This document shows, piece by piece, positions 21,823 to 33,269 of a stretch of DNA of 64,000 nucleotides. The translations under genes and the position numbers were made by a program. This DNA comes from Siphonodentalium dalli (lineage: Eukaryota > Mollusca > Scaphopoda > Gadilida > Siphonodentaliidae), in contig CP136068.1 of NCBI GenBank assembly GCA_032622095.1, positions 115,121,509 to 115,185,508 on the forward strand. The letters are read 5' to 3'. The number at the start of each line of letters is the position of its first letter. The stretch's first letter is position 1. The notes under the pieces are model-generated. The model was not told where the DNA came from and searched no databases. It saw only the letters and a list, made by a program, of their open reading frames with translations.

Positions 21823-23258
21823 TATTGATGTACCGATTATCGGTATCGGTCAATTGGGCCGATATATGTTGTATTGGCAAGATATCGGTATCGGAAAAAT
21901 TTAGTCTCCCGCCAATGTCGTCAACCAAAACATTGTTGTGTCTTTTGTTGTGACACCAATTCCAACTTTAATATTAAATAAATGTCAGGAATTTCCAGAA
22001 AACTAGCAACTATTTTACGCACGGGTCAGCCCTCCCTCACATAAGTGATATACCCATGATGACAACATCGACAGGAGACTGCTGGCACACTCATGACCCA
22101 AATAAACATTTCAAAATGTACAGTAGTTCCGTACGCTTAATAATTAAAATTTAAAACATAAACTGTATACAATTAAAATTACTTGTGAGTGCCGAGTAGC
22201 ACATATTGAAAGCGGATAACTGACACCCCAGATGTTTAGAATCTTCCTATGACTTAATCAGACTGATGTACCATTTAATGATTTAATCATGGGGGTGTTG
22301 AATTGTTTCTGTGCCACGTGCGACAGTAAGTCGTCACATTGTTATTATCTTCACAAGGCGGGTGCCAAGATCAAGCGATTCTTAGCATGCATTTGATGTC
22401 AACTAGTAGGAATCACTAATAAACCACGTGTTGACAGATGACACAGTAAACTAAAAATCACAGTGTTTATAAATAGATGAGTCACACTTGACCAGTTTGC
22501 ATTAAAGTTATACCTCGATATATAGATACATCACGTGTTAGCAGCATATACAATGTAACTACATGTGTTTAAAGTGCTTTTGATTCAAATTGATTGACGT
22601 TCTGGTAAATGATGACTGAAGAATGGAGGAGGTGACTTACTTGTTTGATGGAACCATCCAATCCAATCAAAGTGCTCGATGGGCAAATTGAAATTGATTC
22701 ATCGACTCAAATTGATTATGGAGTGATTCCGAAAGGCACAGTAAGGCAATCAAACAACTATTGAGGAAATCTTTTGAATGCAACAAAATATTAACCCTTT
22801 GAGTGCCAGGGGCCGATCTCATCGGCCCTAAACCTACAAAATAAGTCTGTTAAAGAATATAAGAATAAATTATTAAAATTGTAAAAAAAATAAATAAAAA
22901 GGGTTAGGCCAATGCATTCTCTTATATATGCGAGGCAACCTATGGTCGACTCGCATATATAAGAGAATGCATTGGCACAGGGTATATGGGTTGATACAAA
23001 AATCGACCTGGCAACAAAATATTAAAACATTTTCCAGAGTTTTTGGGGATGTAAACTAAACTGTTTTTGGGACCAGGGTATCAGTTCTTTGCCAATAATA
23101 CTTTGCAATTTAAGACAAATTGATACGGAAATTTGTTCTGTTTCTTCCAAACTTTGTTCACATACAAGACTTATCAGTAGCTATCGGATCAGCCGATAAT
23201 TCTATTGAAAATATCGGCTATTGGCTTTAACGATACCCCTTGTATTGTTACATCACTA
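21823..23258. mobile_element. hAT-like element splitting a reading frame
   Basis: The termini are TATTGATGTACCGATTATCG (left) and, inverted, TAGTGATGTAAC at the right (ending TACATCACTA). Flanking 8-mers CTGGTCGC and CCGGTCGC match at 7 of 8. The ends carry the repeated GATATCGGTATCGG motif seen in many hAT ends. It contains a nested TTAA element at 22795-23010. Confidence 0.75.
22795..23010. mobile_element. TTAA-type MITE with one hairpin cassette, broken right end
   Basis: It begins CCCTTTGAGTGCCAGGGGCC after TTAA (22791-22794) and contains one cassette (about 22907-22975). The right side reads back the left end (ATACCC..GGTTGATACAAAAATCG) but stops at CCTG, before the expected GGCACTCAAAGGG. 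The element is bracketed by a 15-bp direct repeat, GCAACAAAATATTAA (22780-22794 and 23011-23025). Confidence 0.75.
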
Positions 23259-23327
23259 CCGGTCGCACCCTCAGTAACCGGTTGTGACTTTAATTGTTCA
23301 ATCGCTTTCCTATTCAACTCAGTTTTT
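23259..23327 (-). pseudogene. Unrecognised reading frame, 5' part, beyond the hAT insertion
   Basis: The minus strand reads KTELNRKAIEQLKSQPVTEG and joins in frame with the segment at 21589-21822 once the intervening element is excised at its 8-bp duplication. A stop codon lies just upstream of the first Lys, so either an exon begins here (an AG is available after ACTG) or the frame is only a remnant. Confidence 0.4.
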
Positions 23328-23585
23328 TATGTGACGATGCCCATAATAACCAGTAATATATATGTAAAAATAAGATCAGTTTATTTCTAATTTTTATCTG
23401 ATTTTTATACTTAAAATGTTTCAAAAAGAGTCAAAATGAGAAAAATCACTCACTTTATACCAACTGAGAAGTCCCCCACATGCCAGAGGGGTACCATTCC
23501 CCCAAGCCCTGGATAAATAGGGAAACCACTAAGTACCTAATGGTCACTGTTTATAAAAGACTGGGAAAACCCACTTTAGACTTAC

Positions 23586-23679
23586 AATAAAACTCATGGC
23601 AGAAGTAGACAAGGGTTAACAGGATCACGGTGACGTAGGGCTGCAAAAAGTCCTTCCGTGTGAAGAACCCAAAGACAAC
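23586..23679 (-). CDS. HtrL/YibB-family protein, signal-anchor exon
   Basis: This is a 94-nt exon with acceptor GTGTTTTTCAG and donor GTAAGT on the minus strand. It reads VVFGFFTRKDFLQPY followed by VTVILLTLVYFC and HEFY, giving a short basic cytoplasmic end and one hydrophobic segment (about residues 11-27). That is the N-terminal layout of a type II Golgi or ER membrane enzyme. It leaves one base that pairs in phase with the 50-nt exon 6.5 kb away. It has no start Met and is preceded by an acceptor, so at least one further 5' exon lies at higher coordinates or outside the window; I could not locate it. The link to the downstream exons rests on phase and topology, not transcript evidence. 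Confidence 0.72.
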
Positions 23680-24045
23680 CTGAAAAACACGATAGATGTA
23701 TCAGTTGGTTTCATGGAAGATAGTCAGGCTGTCATTTACAACAACACACTTTTTTTTCATAATATGGAATACGATAAATCGATATGCCTACACTTTTCAT
23801 ATTTACAACTCCGTATGACCCCCCCATGGGTGATACGCATTCCAACGACGGATGCTGAAGACACATGAAGTAAATGACACTCGCCTCTAACATGAAACCG
23901 AACAATAAAATAAAAGTATTTATTTTTCAATTAATAGATTCTGGGATTCTGCCATGTAATAAACACAGAACAACACGTGTATGTATTAATGTCATTCTCA
24001 CGTTCTGTGTATATACGGGATACTACGATTGAATGCTAGTTAATA
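23680..24045. other. AT-rich sequence upstream of the anchor exon
   Basis: No repeat or exon recognised. It may contain part of the missing 5' end of the HtrL-family gene, but I see no convincing ATG-bearing exon with a phase-0 donor. Confidence 0.4.
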
Positions 24046-24049
24046 AATT

Positions 24050-24225
24050 AAATTAATTGTGTCCACCAGATTCAAGGGGCGTAACTCTAAATTAATCGTG
24101 TCCACCCAATCCAAGCAGGCCTGCAAATTTGAGACAAACTAGTCGAACAAAAATTAGGTTATGCAAAATTATGAAATTTGCAGGCCTGTTTAAATGGCGG
24201 CTTAACTCTAAATTTAATGTAGTAC
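24050..24225. repeat. Small foldback repeat
   Basis: Inverted arms CAGGCCTGCAAATTTGAG and AAATTTGCAGGCCTG (about 24114-24190), flanked by repeats of GTAACTCTAAATTAA / TTAACTCTAAATTTAA. Short hairpin-forming element. Confidence 0.55.
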
Positions 24226-24306
24226 ACACCTCACTATGATTAAATATATTGTAAAATATTGCTTTTATGACTCTCAGAAAGAATGTTATATCTCAGGGCC
24301 TCTTAA

Positions 24307-24697
24307 CCCTTTACCCAACAAACCGGCCAAAACCGGCCAAATAAAGCTTCAACAGCGTAAAATATCTTCGGTCTGTCTCAATAAAACCATACAAATATGG
24401 ATATCATTGGAACCGGCTCCTTGACCACATTGTGATAGTTACAGTTAGCCCTGTGCCAATGCATTCTCTTATATATGCGAGTCGACCATAGGTCGCCTCG
24501 CATATATAAGAGAATGCATTGGCCTAAAAAAAATCTGTTTTTAACACTTTTTACCATTTTTTCTTACATTCTTTAACAATTTTATAATTTTTAATGTGTT
24601 AAGCCAATGCATTCTCTTATATATGCGAGGCGACATATGGTCGACTCGCATATATAAGAGAATGCATTGGCACAGGGCCCTTCTGTTGGGTAAAGGG
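24307..24697. mobile_element. TTAA-type (piggyBac-like) MITE, complete
   Basis: TTAA at 24303-24306 and 24698-24701. TIR CCCTTTACCCAACAAACCGG / CCCTTCTGTTGGGTAAAGGG; two cassettes at about 24455-24523 and 24604-24670. Nearly identical to the 8971 and 61227 copies. Confidence 0.9.
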
Positions 24698-24701
24698 TTA
24701 A

Positions 24702-25052
24702 ACCTATCAGCCTACAATTTTGCTTGTATTCTAAGACGTACAATCGGACATACAAAATTTGGGCGTAATCGGACATGATGGTCATATATTTTTAAATGTG
24801 CCAAAATAGTGACAGAGTTAGACACACACACAAACACTTGGTGTAAACAATATTTATTCTAGCTCTCACATACATGTATACATAATAATTACATAATAAT
24901 AAGTGCAATTTTTAGTTTCTTGTTTTTGGTGAGTTTTTCAATTGTGAGATATGGAGGATCTGGCAACAAGCAAAATGCTTTTATAAAGCCATCTCCTCAG
25001 TGTGTTGCTTCTGAATCAGAAATTATTTCATTTTCATTATTAAATATGTGTT
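24702..25052. other. Unique AT-rich sequence
   Basis: No feature recognised. Confidence 0.45.
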
Positions 25053-25060
25053 ACTATATG

Positions 25061-25526
25061 CAGGGATGGATCCAGGGATTTTTTGGGGACACCTGTTTTG
25101 GACCATGATATGCCGAAGGCATATCCCGAGGGCCATAGGCCCGAGATGGGGGTAGGTACGGGAGGGAGTCGCCCCCTCCCTTAGGTGCAGCATTAAAGAT
25201 CCCGCATAAGAAAATGCACTGGCTTACAAGGTCAAGATAAAGGCCAATGTATTATCTTATATATGCGAGGCTCCTTAGATGGGAGACTCTCATTTATATA
25301 AGAGAATGCATTGGCACAGGATTTTTGCAAAATTTCAAGAATCCCCAGTCTGTATATTGATGATTTGCATTGCATGTTGTTGAATTATAATAGAAGATTT
25401 CCTTCAAAATATAGAAAATTCAGCTTTAATAAAACTATCCACTTGCAATTTGGGGACATTTAGGCCACCAGAGTTTGGGCGCCCAAACCTGTAACAGGTA
25501 TCAAAAGAGCCCTGGATCCTTCCCTG
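25061..25526. mobile_element. hAT element with perfect 8-bp duplication and a nested cassette
   Basis: ACTATATG on both sides (25053-25060, 25527-25534). TIRs CAGGGATGGATCCAGGG and CCCTGGATCCTTCCCTG. It contains a decayed subtype-2 hairpin-cassette element (about 25184-25350). Confidence 0.9.
25184..25350. mobile_element. Decayed TTAA-type MITE, subtype 2, nested
   Basis: Contains GTGCAGCATTAAAGATC, a half cassette and a full cassette (25235-25318), then ATTTTTGCAAAATTTCAAG as in the 7959 copy. Neither TTAA end is preserved. Confidence 0.65.
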
Positions 25527-25764
25527 ACTATATGCCAAGTTAGCTTTTTTACTTCTGGTTCAGGTGAAAATTAGCACATGGTCATCTTTAAAGGAAATAT
25601 ATGAATGGGTAAAAGATTTCGAAAATATATTGTAACTGAAGTTGGTCATGAACTGTATATATATGATACTCTTATCAGTCAATAGTGTATGACTAGGATG
25701 TTTTAAAGAGAACTAGAATAATTTAATATTAATAAAGAAAAAAAAAACACTTGGCTTTTATATA

Positions 25765-25977
25765 CAGTAATGCCCTAAGTAATCGACTCCTTAAACACAG
25801 CAGAATTATGGGTAACTTTTCAGGATTTAAACGGAAATATGGCTTGTTGCAATTCATCGGAAAGCTCTCCCCGAGAGCTTTCCGATGAATGGCAACAAGC
25901 CATATTTCCGACTAAATCCTGAAAAGTTACCCATAATTCTGCTGTGTTTAAGGAGTCGATTACTTAGGGCATTACTG
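25765..25977. mobile_element. TA-flanked mariner-type MITE, complete
   Basis: TA at 25763-25764 and 25978-25979; 213 bp; ends CAGTAATGCCCTAAGTAATC and inverse. Almost a perfect palindrome with centre near GCTCTCCCCGAGAGC. Confidence 0.92.
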
Positions 25978-25979
25978 TA

Positions 25980-26351
25980 GATAGATATGCACATTCCATT
26001 TTACCACAGTAGTGAACATTCTTATTTCAATTTGGCATATGACATAATTATCCATGCTCTGAGAATATACAAACTCGATTAATAAATTATTAATCTCTTT
26101 GCAAGAACAATTTCATTCTTTATCTTGTACTGCCTAATCTTTCCCATGTTATCAAGTCACTTTGTTTTTTATCTCATACATGTATACTAATTGAATAATG
26201 AACAGACCTATATACGAGTATGAGATTATAACTTTGTTGAAGTTAGACATGTGACGTTGACCTACGGATTCATGTCTGGAAATAGTCACCCTCTGGGCCT
26301 CATTCTGCTTAGGTTTCGTCTTCTGGAAAGTACTTATAGTCTCAAATTAAC
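25980..26351. other. Unique sequence
   Basis: No feature recognised. Confidence 0.45.
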
Positions 26352-26359
26352 ATTGTTTT

Positions 26360-27234
26360 TAGAGGTGCCACGATTATTGATTTTGATAATCGATAATCGG
26401 TTGTCAATAATCGACTATAATCGATTAATCGTACCTAATAACTTCAGTGGAAGATTTCCGTAATATGGCCTATTGGCTGGGGGCTGGTTAAATGCACTGT
26501 CGCTGATTGTGGCATCGGCTGATGTAATTTTTCACATTAATAAAGTGCATCATAAACCACTGTTAATGACCAATGAACACAATGTATTGAATACCACCAC
26601 AGTTCTCGACGATGTTATGATTATAATATTTGTGAGTTCATTTGAACGAACGTTGCGATTGATTTCAGTTATGAATAGCCAAACATACAAACAATATAAA
26701 AGTAGGAAAGTTAGAAATTATATGTTTCATCAAACATCCAGTGCGTGGTTAACAATCACAAACGTGTGCCCCCACCCGCAAATTACAGGACTTAGAACAA
26801 GTTAAGTATGATACACGATAACCTGTATTAGTAACATCTAAGGTGACAGTCGGCACATTTCAAAGCCATAGTGCCACCTGTCAAGTTTAAATTTATATAC
26901 AACGACGTCGCCATAAGTTCAAAGCTGCAGTGCCACCGATTTGTAGAATATACAATGGGCCGAAGAGTAACCATGTCGCATCATCAAATGAACTGCCGAG
27001 TGTTTGCAACATAAGTTAGTAGTACTCATGTTGTCGGAATCTCTTTGATTAAATTGATGTTGTTAACCCTTCGGTTGTAGATTAAACTGTGTAAAAGAAA
27101 CACCGTATTCAATAATACCCGGCATTTTCCGACGTCTGAAATAAATAACGCAGATTAATCGACTATGGCAATGGTAATCGATTATCGGCTTTATCAACGG
27201 TTCATCGATTATACGATTAATCGTGGCACCCCTA
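26360..27234. mobile_element. hAT element with perfect 8-bp duplication
   Basis: ATTGTTTT at 26352-26359 and 27235-27242. TIRs TAGAGGTGCCACGATTATTG and CGATTAATCGTGGCACCCCTA; ends dense in ATCGATTA words. A 110-codon frame inside (near 26473) has no transposase signature that I recognise. Confidence 0.92.
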
Positions 27235-27289
27235 ATTGTTTTAGTTGCTTCTTCCTTGTGTTCAATTTCTTCTGAACATGTCTTCTGAA

Positions 27290-27435
27290 CAGAAGGGAAA
27301 AAGTAACTAAAAACCCATGTTAATTTGAGACTATAGACACTTCCCAGCAGATGAGGTCAAAGTAGTGTGGGGTACCATCACTAAATTCACCCTATGGGGA
27401 CCTCATTCTGCAAATGTCAGACACACTAGTCACTA
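27290..27435. repeat. Right-end copy of the 9430-10262 TIR family
   Basis: Shares AATTTGAGACTATAGA, ATCACTAAATTCACCCTAT and GCAAATGTCAGACACAC with 10060-10240. Confidence 0.75.
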
Positions 27436-28425
27436 TTTCAAGGTTAAGCTTCAGTAGCCTGGGTTCACTCAGACTGGCAAAATACTGTACCACAGAAAAA
27501 ACAAACCTTCATCCTCTCGAGACAGCAATGACTGTCTCCCATAGATGGTTTCTATCACATCTATCATGTAGTAAGGAATACACATCTCATCACTACCTGT
27601 AATTGATATTAAATTCAGTGTAAAAATGTGAAACTTTATGAGAGCAGTGTTCATGCTATTGGTGGCCAATGGCCAGATTGTTGGCTAAAAAAGTTTCAAC
27701 TCTATGGTAAATATTTTTTTAATTATTTGAGTCTCAGATTTTTTTCTGAATCAATGAGGGAGGGAGGACTTTATTTTTATTTTTTATTTTTGTGTGTGCA
27801 CATCGTAAACATGGTTTATGATAGCTCCTCTTGTATATAAATTGACACATCTCCATTATAACATGTATTCCTAAATTTCCTCCAGTGCCTTTCATTTGTT
27901 CTGGAGTTACAATTTAGTAGTACATGTACACCAGACTATCGTGCTCAGCTAATTATTTTCTTCAATGTAGTCATCTACTTAATGTTCTATGTCACTATAT
28001 GTATACATGATAGTCAATCTTTACAAAAAGATATGTTAAGAGTTCATGTATTTTGATATTTAATGCTCAATATGTATGGAAATGTTGGTAAAAACATACT
28101 AAAATAATTTTGTCATAATATCAAAAATTCAAATAAAATGTCCAATGTGGATCATTTATTTCAATGCCGCGGTGTCTGAGACTCAACTAATATATTTTAT
28201 TTGGCCAAAAGTCAGAAATCACTTCTCACAATATCATCAGATCTCACTAAAATGCTTACATTAGTTAACCCTTTCTTTACTAAATGGATTCTCCTATTCA
28301 ATTATAAACATATACATTGGAATGGTCGAATATTCATTTGGAGGGGTGTTCAGTTAATAAAAACAGATGACAGACCAGACAGACAGAAAAAAAGATAATA
28401 CAATAGCATAATTATTTATATTCAT
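27436..28425. other. Unique sequence
   Basis: Several sub-100-codon frames, none with recognisable motifs or splice context. Confidence 0.4.
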
Positions 28426-28428
28426 TGG

Positions 28429-28501
28429 TAGGAAATGTTCACATAATAATTTCACCAAACGACCTGGCAGTTTGTTGAACATATTATCTGAACATTTCCT
28501 A
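28429..28501. repeat. Short foldback
   Basis: AGGAAATGTTCACATAATAA..CCAAAC and GTTTGTTGAACATATTATCT..AACATTTCCT pair. Related to 4947-5000. Confidence 0.75.
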
Positions 28502-28769
28502 AAGGAATTGTTGTAATTTATTTAAAATAAAAGGGCGCTCGGCCACAGTGTCCCCCGAACCGGTGGCTTCATTTGGAGCGGAGGCTTTGTAGAAGTATAC
28601 TATATGGATAAGACACTTGTGCATTGTCTCATTACTGACATGCATACAAATAACCAAATCTTAAAATGAAAGTGTCAATGACAACTTGGAAAGGGAATAA
28701 TTTAATGTATTAGTCAATGGAGCGATTAGGAATGTGGAAAGTTGAATGTCTAATACTAGTTTATAGACA

Positions 28770-30370
28770 TGAAGAGAAAAGTAAAATCCAAGATGGCTGC
28801 TGGCGGCCATGTTTTCGGCCGAATGACCCCAAAATGAGTCGTTCCCATCTACATGTCATCGTTAACATCCATGACAAATTTTATGACGATCAGACTAAAG
28901 GTACGACCTGTAGCCCATGCTAAAGAATTTAGTCATACAAAGAGTAAAATCCAAGATGGCTGCTGGCGGCCATGTTTTTTGGCTGAATGACCCCAAAATG
29001 ACTAGTTCCCATCTACATGTCATTATTAACATTCATGACAAATTTTATGATGATCAGACTAAAGGTATGACATGTAGCCCGTGCTAAAGAATTTAGTCAT
29101 ACAAAGAGTAATATCCAAGATGGCTGCTGGCGGCCATGTTTTCGGACGAATGACCCCAAAATGAGTCGTTCCCATCTACATGTCATTGTTAACATCCATG
29201 ACAAATTTTATGATGATCAGACTAAAGGTACAACCTGTAGCCCGTGCTACAGGATTTAGTCATACAAAGAGTAAAATCCAAGATGGCTGCTGGCGACCAT
29301 GTTTTTTGGCCGAATGACCCCAAAATTACTCGTTCCCATCTACATGTCATTGTTAATATCCATGACAAATTTTATGATGATCAGACTAAAGGTACGACCT
29401 GCAGCCCGTGCTAAAGAATTTAGTCATACAAAGAGTAAAATCCAAGATGGCTGCTGGCATGATGATGATGATCAGACGAACAGTACGGCCTGTAGCCCGT
29501 GCTAATGGATTGAATTTTGAAATCAAAGATGGCCACTGGCGGCCATGTTTTTTGTCTGAGTGACCCCAAAATGACTCGTTCCCATCTACATTCCAATTTC
29601 AACAGCCATGACAAATATTATGATGATCAGACTAAAGGTACGACCTGTAGCCCGTGCTAAAGGATTTAGTCATACAAAGAGTAAAATCCAAGATGGCTGC
29701 TGGCGGCCATGTTTTTTGGCCGAATGACCCCAAAATGACTCGTTCCCATCTACATTCCAATTTCAACAGCCATGACAAATATTATGATGATCAGACTAAA
29801 GGTACGACCTGTAGCCCGTGCTAAAGGATTTAGTCATACAAAGAGTAAAATCCAAGATGGCTGCTGGCGGCCATGTTTTTTGGCCGAATGACCCCAAAAT
29901 GACTCGTTCCCATCTACATGTCATTATTAACATTCTTGACAAATTTTATGATGATCAGAATAAAAGTACGACCTGTAGCCCGTGCTAAAGAATTTAGTCA
30001 TACAAAGAGTAAAATCCAAGATGGCTGCTGGCGGCCATGTTTTTGGGCCGAATGACCCCAAAATTACTCGTTCCCATCTACATGTCAATATTAACATCCA
30101 TGACAAATTTCATGATGATCAGACGAACAGTACGGCCTGTAGCCCGTGCTAATGGATTGAATTTTGAAATCAAAGATGGCCACTGGCGGCCATGTTTTTT
30201 TTCCGAATGACCCCAAAATTAATCATTCTGGTCTAAATGTTGATGTCAAAAGCTATGACAAATTTCATAATGATCTGACCAAAGGTATGACCTGTAGCCT
30301 GCATTGTTGACGCCTTACGTACACACGTACACACATACACACGGACGACGGACGACAAAGCCATGGCAAT
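28770..30370 (+). repeat. Satellite A array, about 163-bp unit
   Basis: About nine units, each with TCCAAGATGGCTGCTGGCGG, CGAATGACCCCAAAATGA, TTCCCATCTACATGTCATT, TATGATGATCAGACTAAAGG and CGTGCTAAAG. One unit near 29437 is truncated. The array ends with ACGGACGACGGACGACAAAG and a self-complementary AGCTCAAACTTTAC/GTAAAGTTGAGCT tail. Coding frames here are by-products. Confidence 0.94.
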
Positions 30371-30399
30371 AGCTCAAACTTTACAAAGTAAAGTTGAGC

Positions 30400-30860
30400 T
30401 AAAAACTCTTAAAGTAAAAATATAACCTCAAATTGGCACAAAATGAAGAAAATTACAAGAAAAATTGAATTTTATAAGTCGAAAAGCCCATAACTCTGAG
30501 AAAAATTCGAACTTGACCTATATCTTAATATGACTGATCCACATAAAAACGGTATTTGCAATTAAAGGATCCAAACTTGAGATATCATCTGGAAACCGAA
30601 AAAGTGAGAAATTTTCTAAGTAAAACAAGTCGAAAAAGGGCCACAACTCTCGCAAAAATGGGCGGAGCATAACCATATTCGAACTTGACCTGTATTTTGG
30701 TCTGATAAACTCACCTATGAAATTTGCTTTTGATCTAATAACCGAAACTAAAGTTATCATCCGGAAACCATTTCCGGATGCACGCACGGATGGCACGACG
30801 GACGGACAGACACCGGCTATTTTAATAGTCCCCCGAAATTTTTTTTTCGGGGGACAACAA
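30400..30860. repeat. Satellite B copy with terminal hairpin
   Basis: Two to three units like 5130-5700, ending GACGGACGGACAGACACC and the perfect hairpin GTCCCCCGAAA..TTTCGGGGGAC (30830-30855). Confidence 0.8.
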
Positions 30861-30881
30861 AACTATACAAGTTAGTGCTAC

Positions 30882-30966
30882 AGGTCAAAGTTATGATGGA
30901 GTAGCATGGAATTCATGAATATTCAAATGCTCCATAAATGGAATGCTACTCCATATCTTTAACTGG
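30882..30966. repeat. Foldback, related to 61617
   Basis: Arms ATGGAGTAGCATGGAAT / ATTGGAATGCTACTCCAT-like. The following GATGGATCCAATATGG also recurs after 61714. Confidence 0.65.
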
Positions 30967-32035
30967 TAGCACTAAAACATGGAATGGGCACTGGATGGAT
31001 CCAATATGGTTGTGACTCATTGACAAGGCTTATTCTGATGAATGGTATGTCACGTTACTGAGCATGCACACTATTAGATGTATTATCTTTTCATTATTTG
31101 ATTGTGTTAGCTCAGTTTTGACTTGCAGTGGCAGTTGTAATGTTGTTTGCGAAAGTGCAGGGCAAAGCCCTTTAATCAAACCCCCGTTTTATAGTTGCAG
31201 CGCTCTTAACTCAGATTGTTTGGCTTCGGCAATCCGCTATAGCAACCCTTTGCCATGGCCCAGTTTGCTTCAGCAAATGACTTTGGCATTGCTGATTTCC
31301 GTAACCAATTATGATAGCTCTAGTTGAGAAAGTCAGGTTAGCGTAATTCTGGAATGGTCCATCTTATATTCCGCATTTTGAATCGATGTGAAATTCCTCA
31401 CTAATGACATCAGGAGTTTATTTTACTAAATGTTTGTTGTATTTTGAAGAAATTGTGTCTTTTGTCGATCCACTGTGTTTTATTTAATAAATAATTCTGA
31501 CATACAAACAGAAACGGGAAACATATCTTTATCGTATAATTTCGGCGAGCGAGATTATGAAATATTCTATTCAATATTCGTTTCAAATATTTTGAGAGCT
31601 ATTCGGTTCGAAATTTGATTCAATCAAAAACCCACTCTTCGCAGGGGCCTACTAGTATATTATGATTACTAAAATTATTTTAAATCTACACGTTTATAAA
31701 CTGGACATAAATAGAGCATTAATCAAAAGAAGGTGGCTCCCAGTTTCAACATTGACCCAATAATTGTTCTTTTATGACACGATATCATGGGGTGGGTCTC
31801 GATTCTTACGAGGAAACAATTGCATTGAAAAATTAAAGATTTTCCATCAGTTCTCATTGTTGTTTATTACATTCAATTATCGCTGACCTACCGATATTGG
31901 CGATATAATGAATAGCTGAGTAATTGAACATATCAGTAACATGCTAATTATTACAAAACAAGTACCGGTATTCATATTTGAGATGATAACATTTTATTTC
32001 TGGATTACTGTTTGCGGCATGGGCTTGTAATGTGC
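30967..32035. other. Unique sequence
   Basis: No gene or repeat recognised apart from short AT-rich tracts. Confidence 0.4.
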
Positions 32036-32044
32036 TCCAAATGT

Positions 32045-32375
32045 TAGGTTGCCTCGTATATATAAGAGAATGCATTGGCCTAACAATTTTTTATCATTTT
32101 TTTTAAAATAAATGTTTCTTACAATTTGTAGGACATACAATAAAAAACATCCATTACCCTGCAGGGAGCCCCACACATATATAGAAGCATATAGAAGAGT
32201 GTTGTCTGCTCATGTTTGTCTGGGGCTCTGTATGGGTTAAATTATAAAATTGTTAAAGAATACAAGAAAAAATTATTAAAATTATAAAAAATTGTTAGGC
32301 CAATGCATTCTCTTATATATGCGAGGCGACCTATGGTCGACTCGCATATATAAGAGAATGCATTGGCACATGGTA
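32045..32375. mobile_element. Hairpin-cassette MITE (GGAGCCCC family)
   Basis: A half cassette (32050-32079), the same spacer and GGAGCCCCACACATATATAG stem as 1430-1488 with a small insertion (AAGCATATAG), then a full cassette (32298-32367). The outer ends differ from the TTAA copies. Confidence 0.75.
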
Positions 32376-33268
32376 AAAAAAACAATAAACCACGGTGCAA
32401 TTGGCATTGCCACTGCGGCCGAACTGCAACTACACCAGGGATCCACCGGCTAACTGCAGTTGGGTTGCAGGGTACTTGCTGTTCAGCTGCAGTGTAGTTT
32501 GCCATTCGGACATGGTGTACTTGCCATTCAGCCCTGATGTACTTGCCGCTCGGCCACGATGTACTTTAAAATGACGTTGAAAAACACAAAATAGGGCAAG
32601 ATATATTTATGTGTTCTGATTGAGCCCATTGTTTAAATACCGTTAGACAGACGATCTATCATGTTTGAGATCTAATCTAATCTAATCCGTCTGGTGACAA
32701 GGTGTGATAATCTTCCTATACTGTCATAAAATCAAGGTGTCATATTCCGCTGTTAATTAGTAGGTAACACGGATGTGTGGTGTTACGGACAACAAGCTCC
32801 CTATAGATTTGGTAGCACATTGTTATTTGAGAAGTAAGCATTGGAATGCCGTGCAAAAGTGACAGCTTCATCATTTGTAGATAATTGACTCATCAGCCTG
32901 TCATTCAAGACACGGTGATTATATTATAATCTGCTATTGAAATGTAAGTCATTGGATGGAGCCTGAGTGGAATCGCGACATTCATTTTTCTGCCACGGTA
33001 TTGAAGCGATAGCATTCAGAGTTTGGCTTACAAATATCGCGGCGATTCTTTAGAAATCTTCGCCGCAAATCACCGTGAAACGCCGGAACACAATGGACAA
33101 CACACACGCACGGATTCATTATACATGTATGTCTATCTGATTTTTCTCCCACACTCTGAATGATTTCAACCAAATTTGCTTGGGGTATCATGGCAAATGT
33201 TATAAATGCATTAGTTTTTTTTTATTTTGATTTTCTGTTGGTTTACATTAAACTATATACTTACTCAA
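32376..33268. other. Unique sequence
   Basis: Near 32400-32580, diverged TGCCGTTCGGCC..TGTACTTGCC words repeat three to four times. No gene. Confidence 0.4.
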
Positions 33269-33269
33269 T

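Noticed and set aside
28717-29505. Frames with KIQDGCWRPCF words
   Set aside because: These are peptides of satellite A units.
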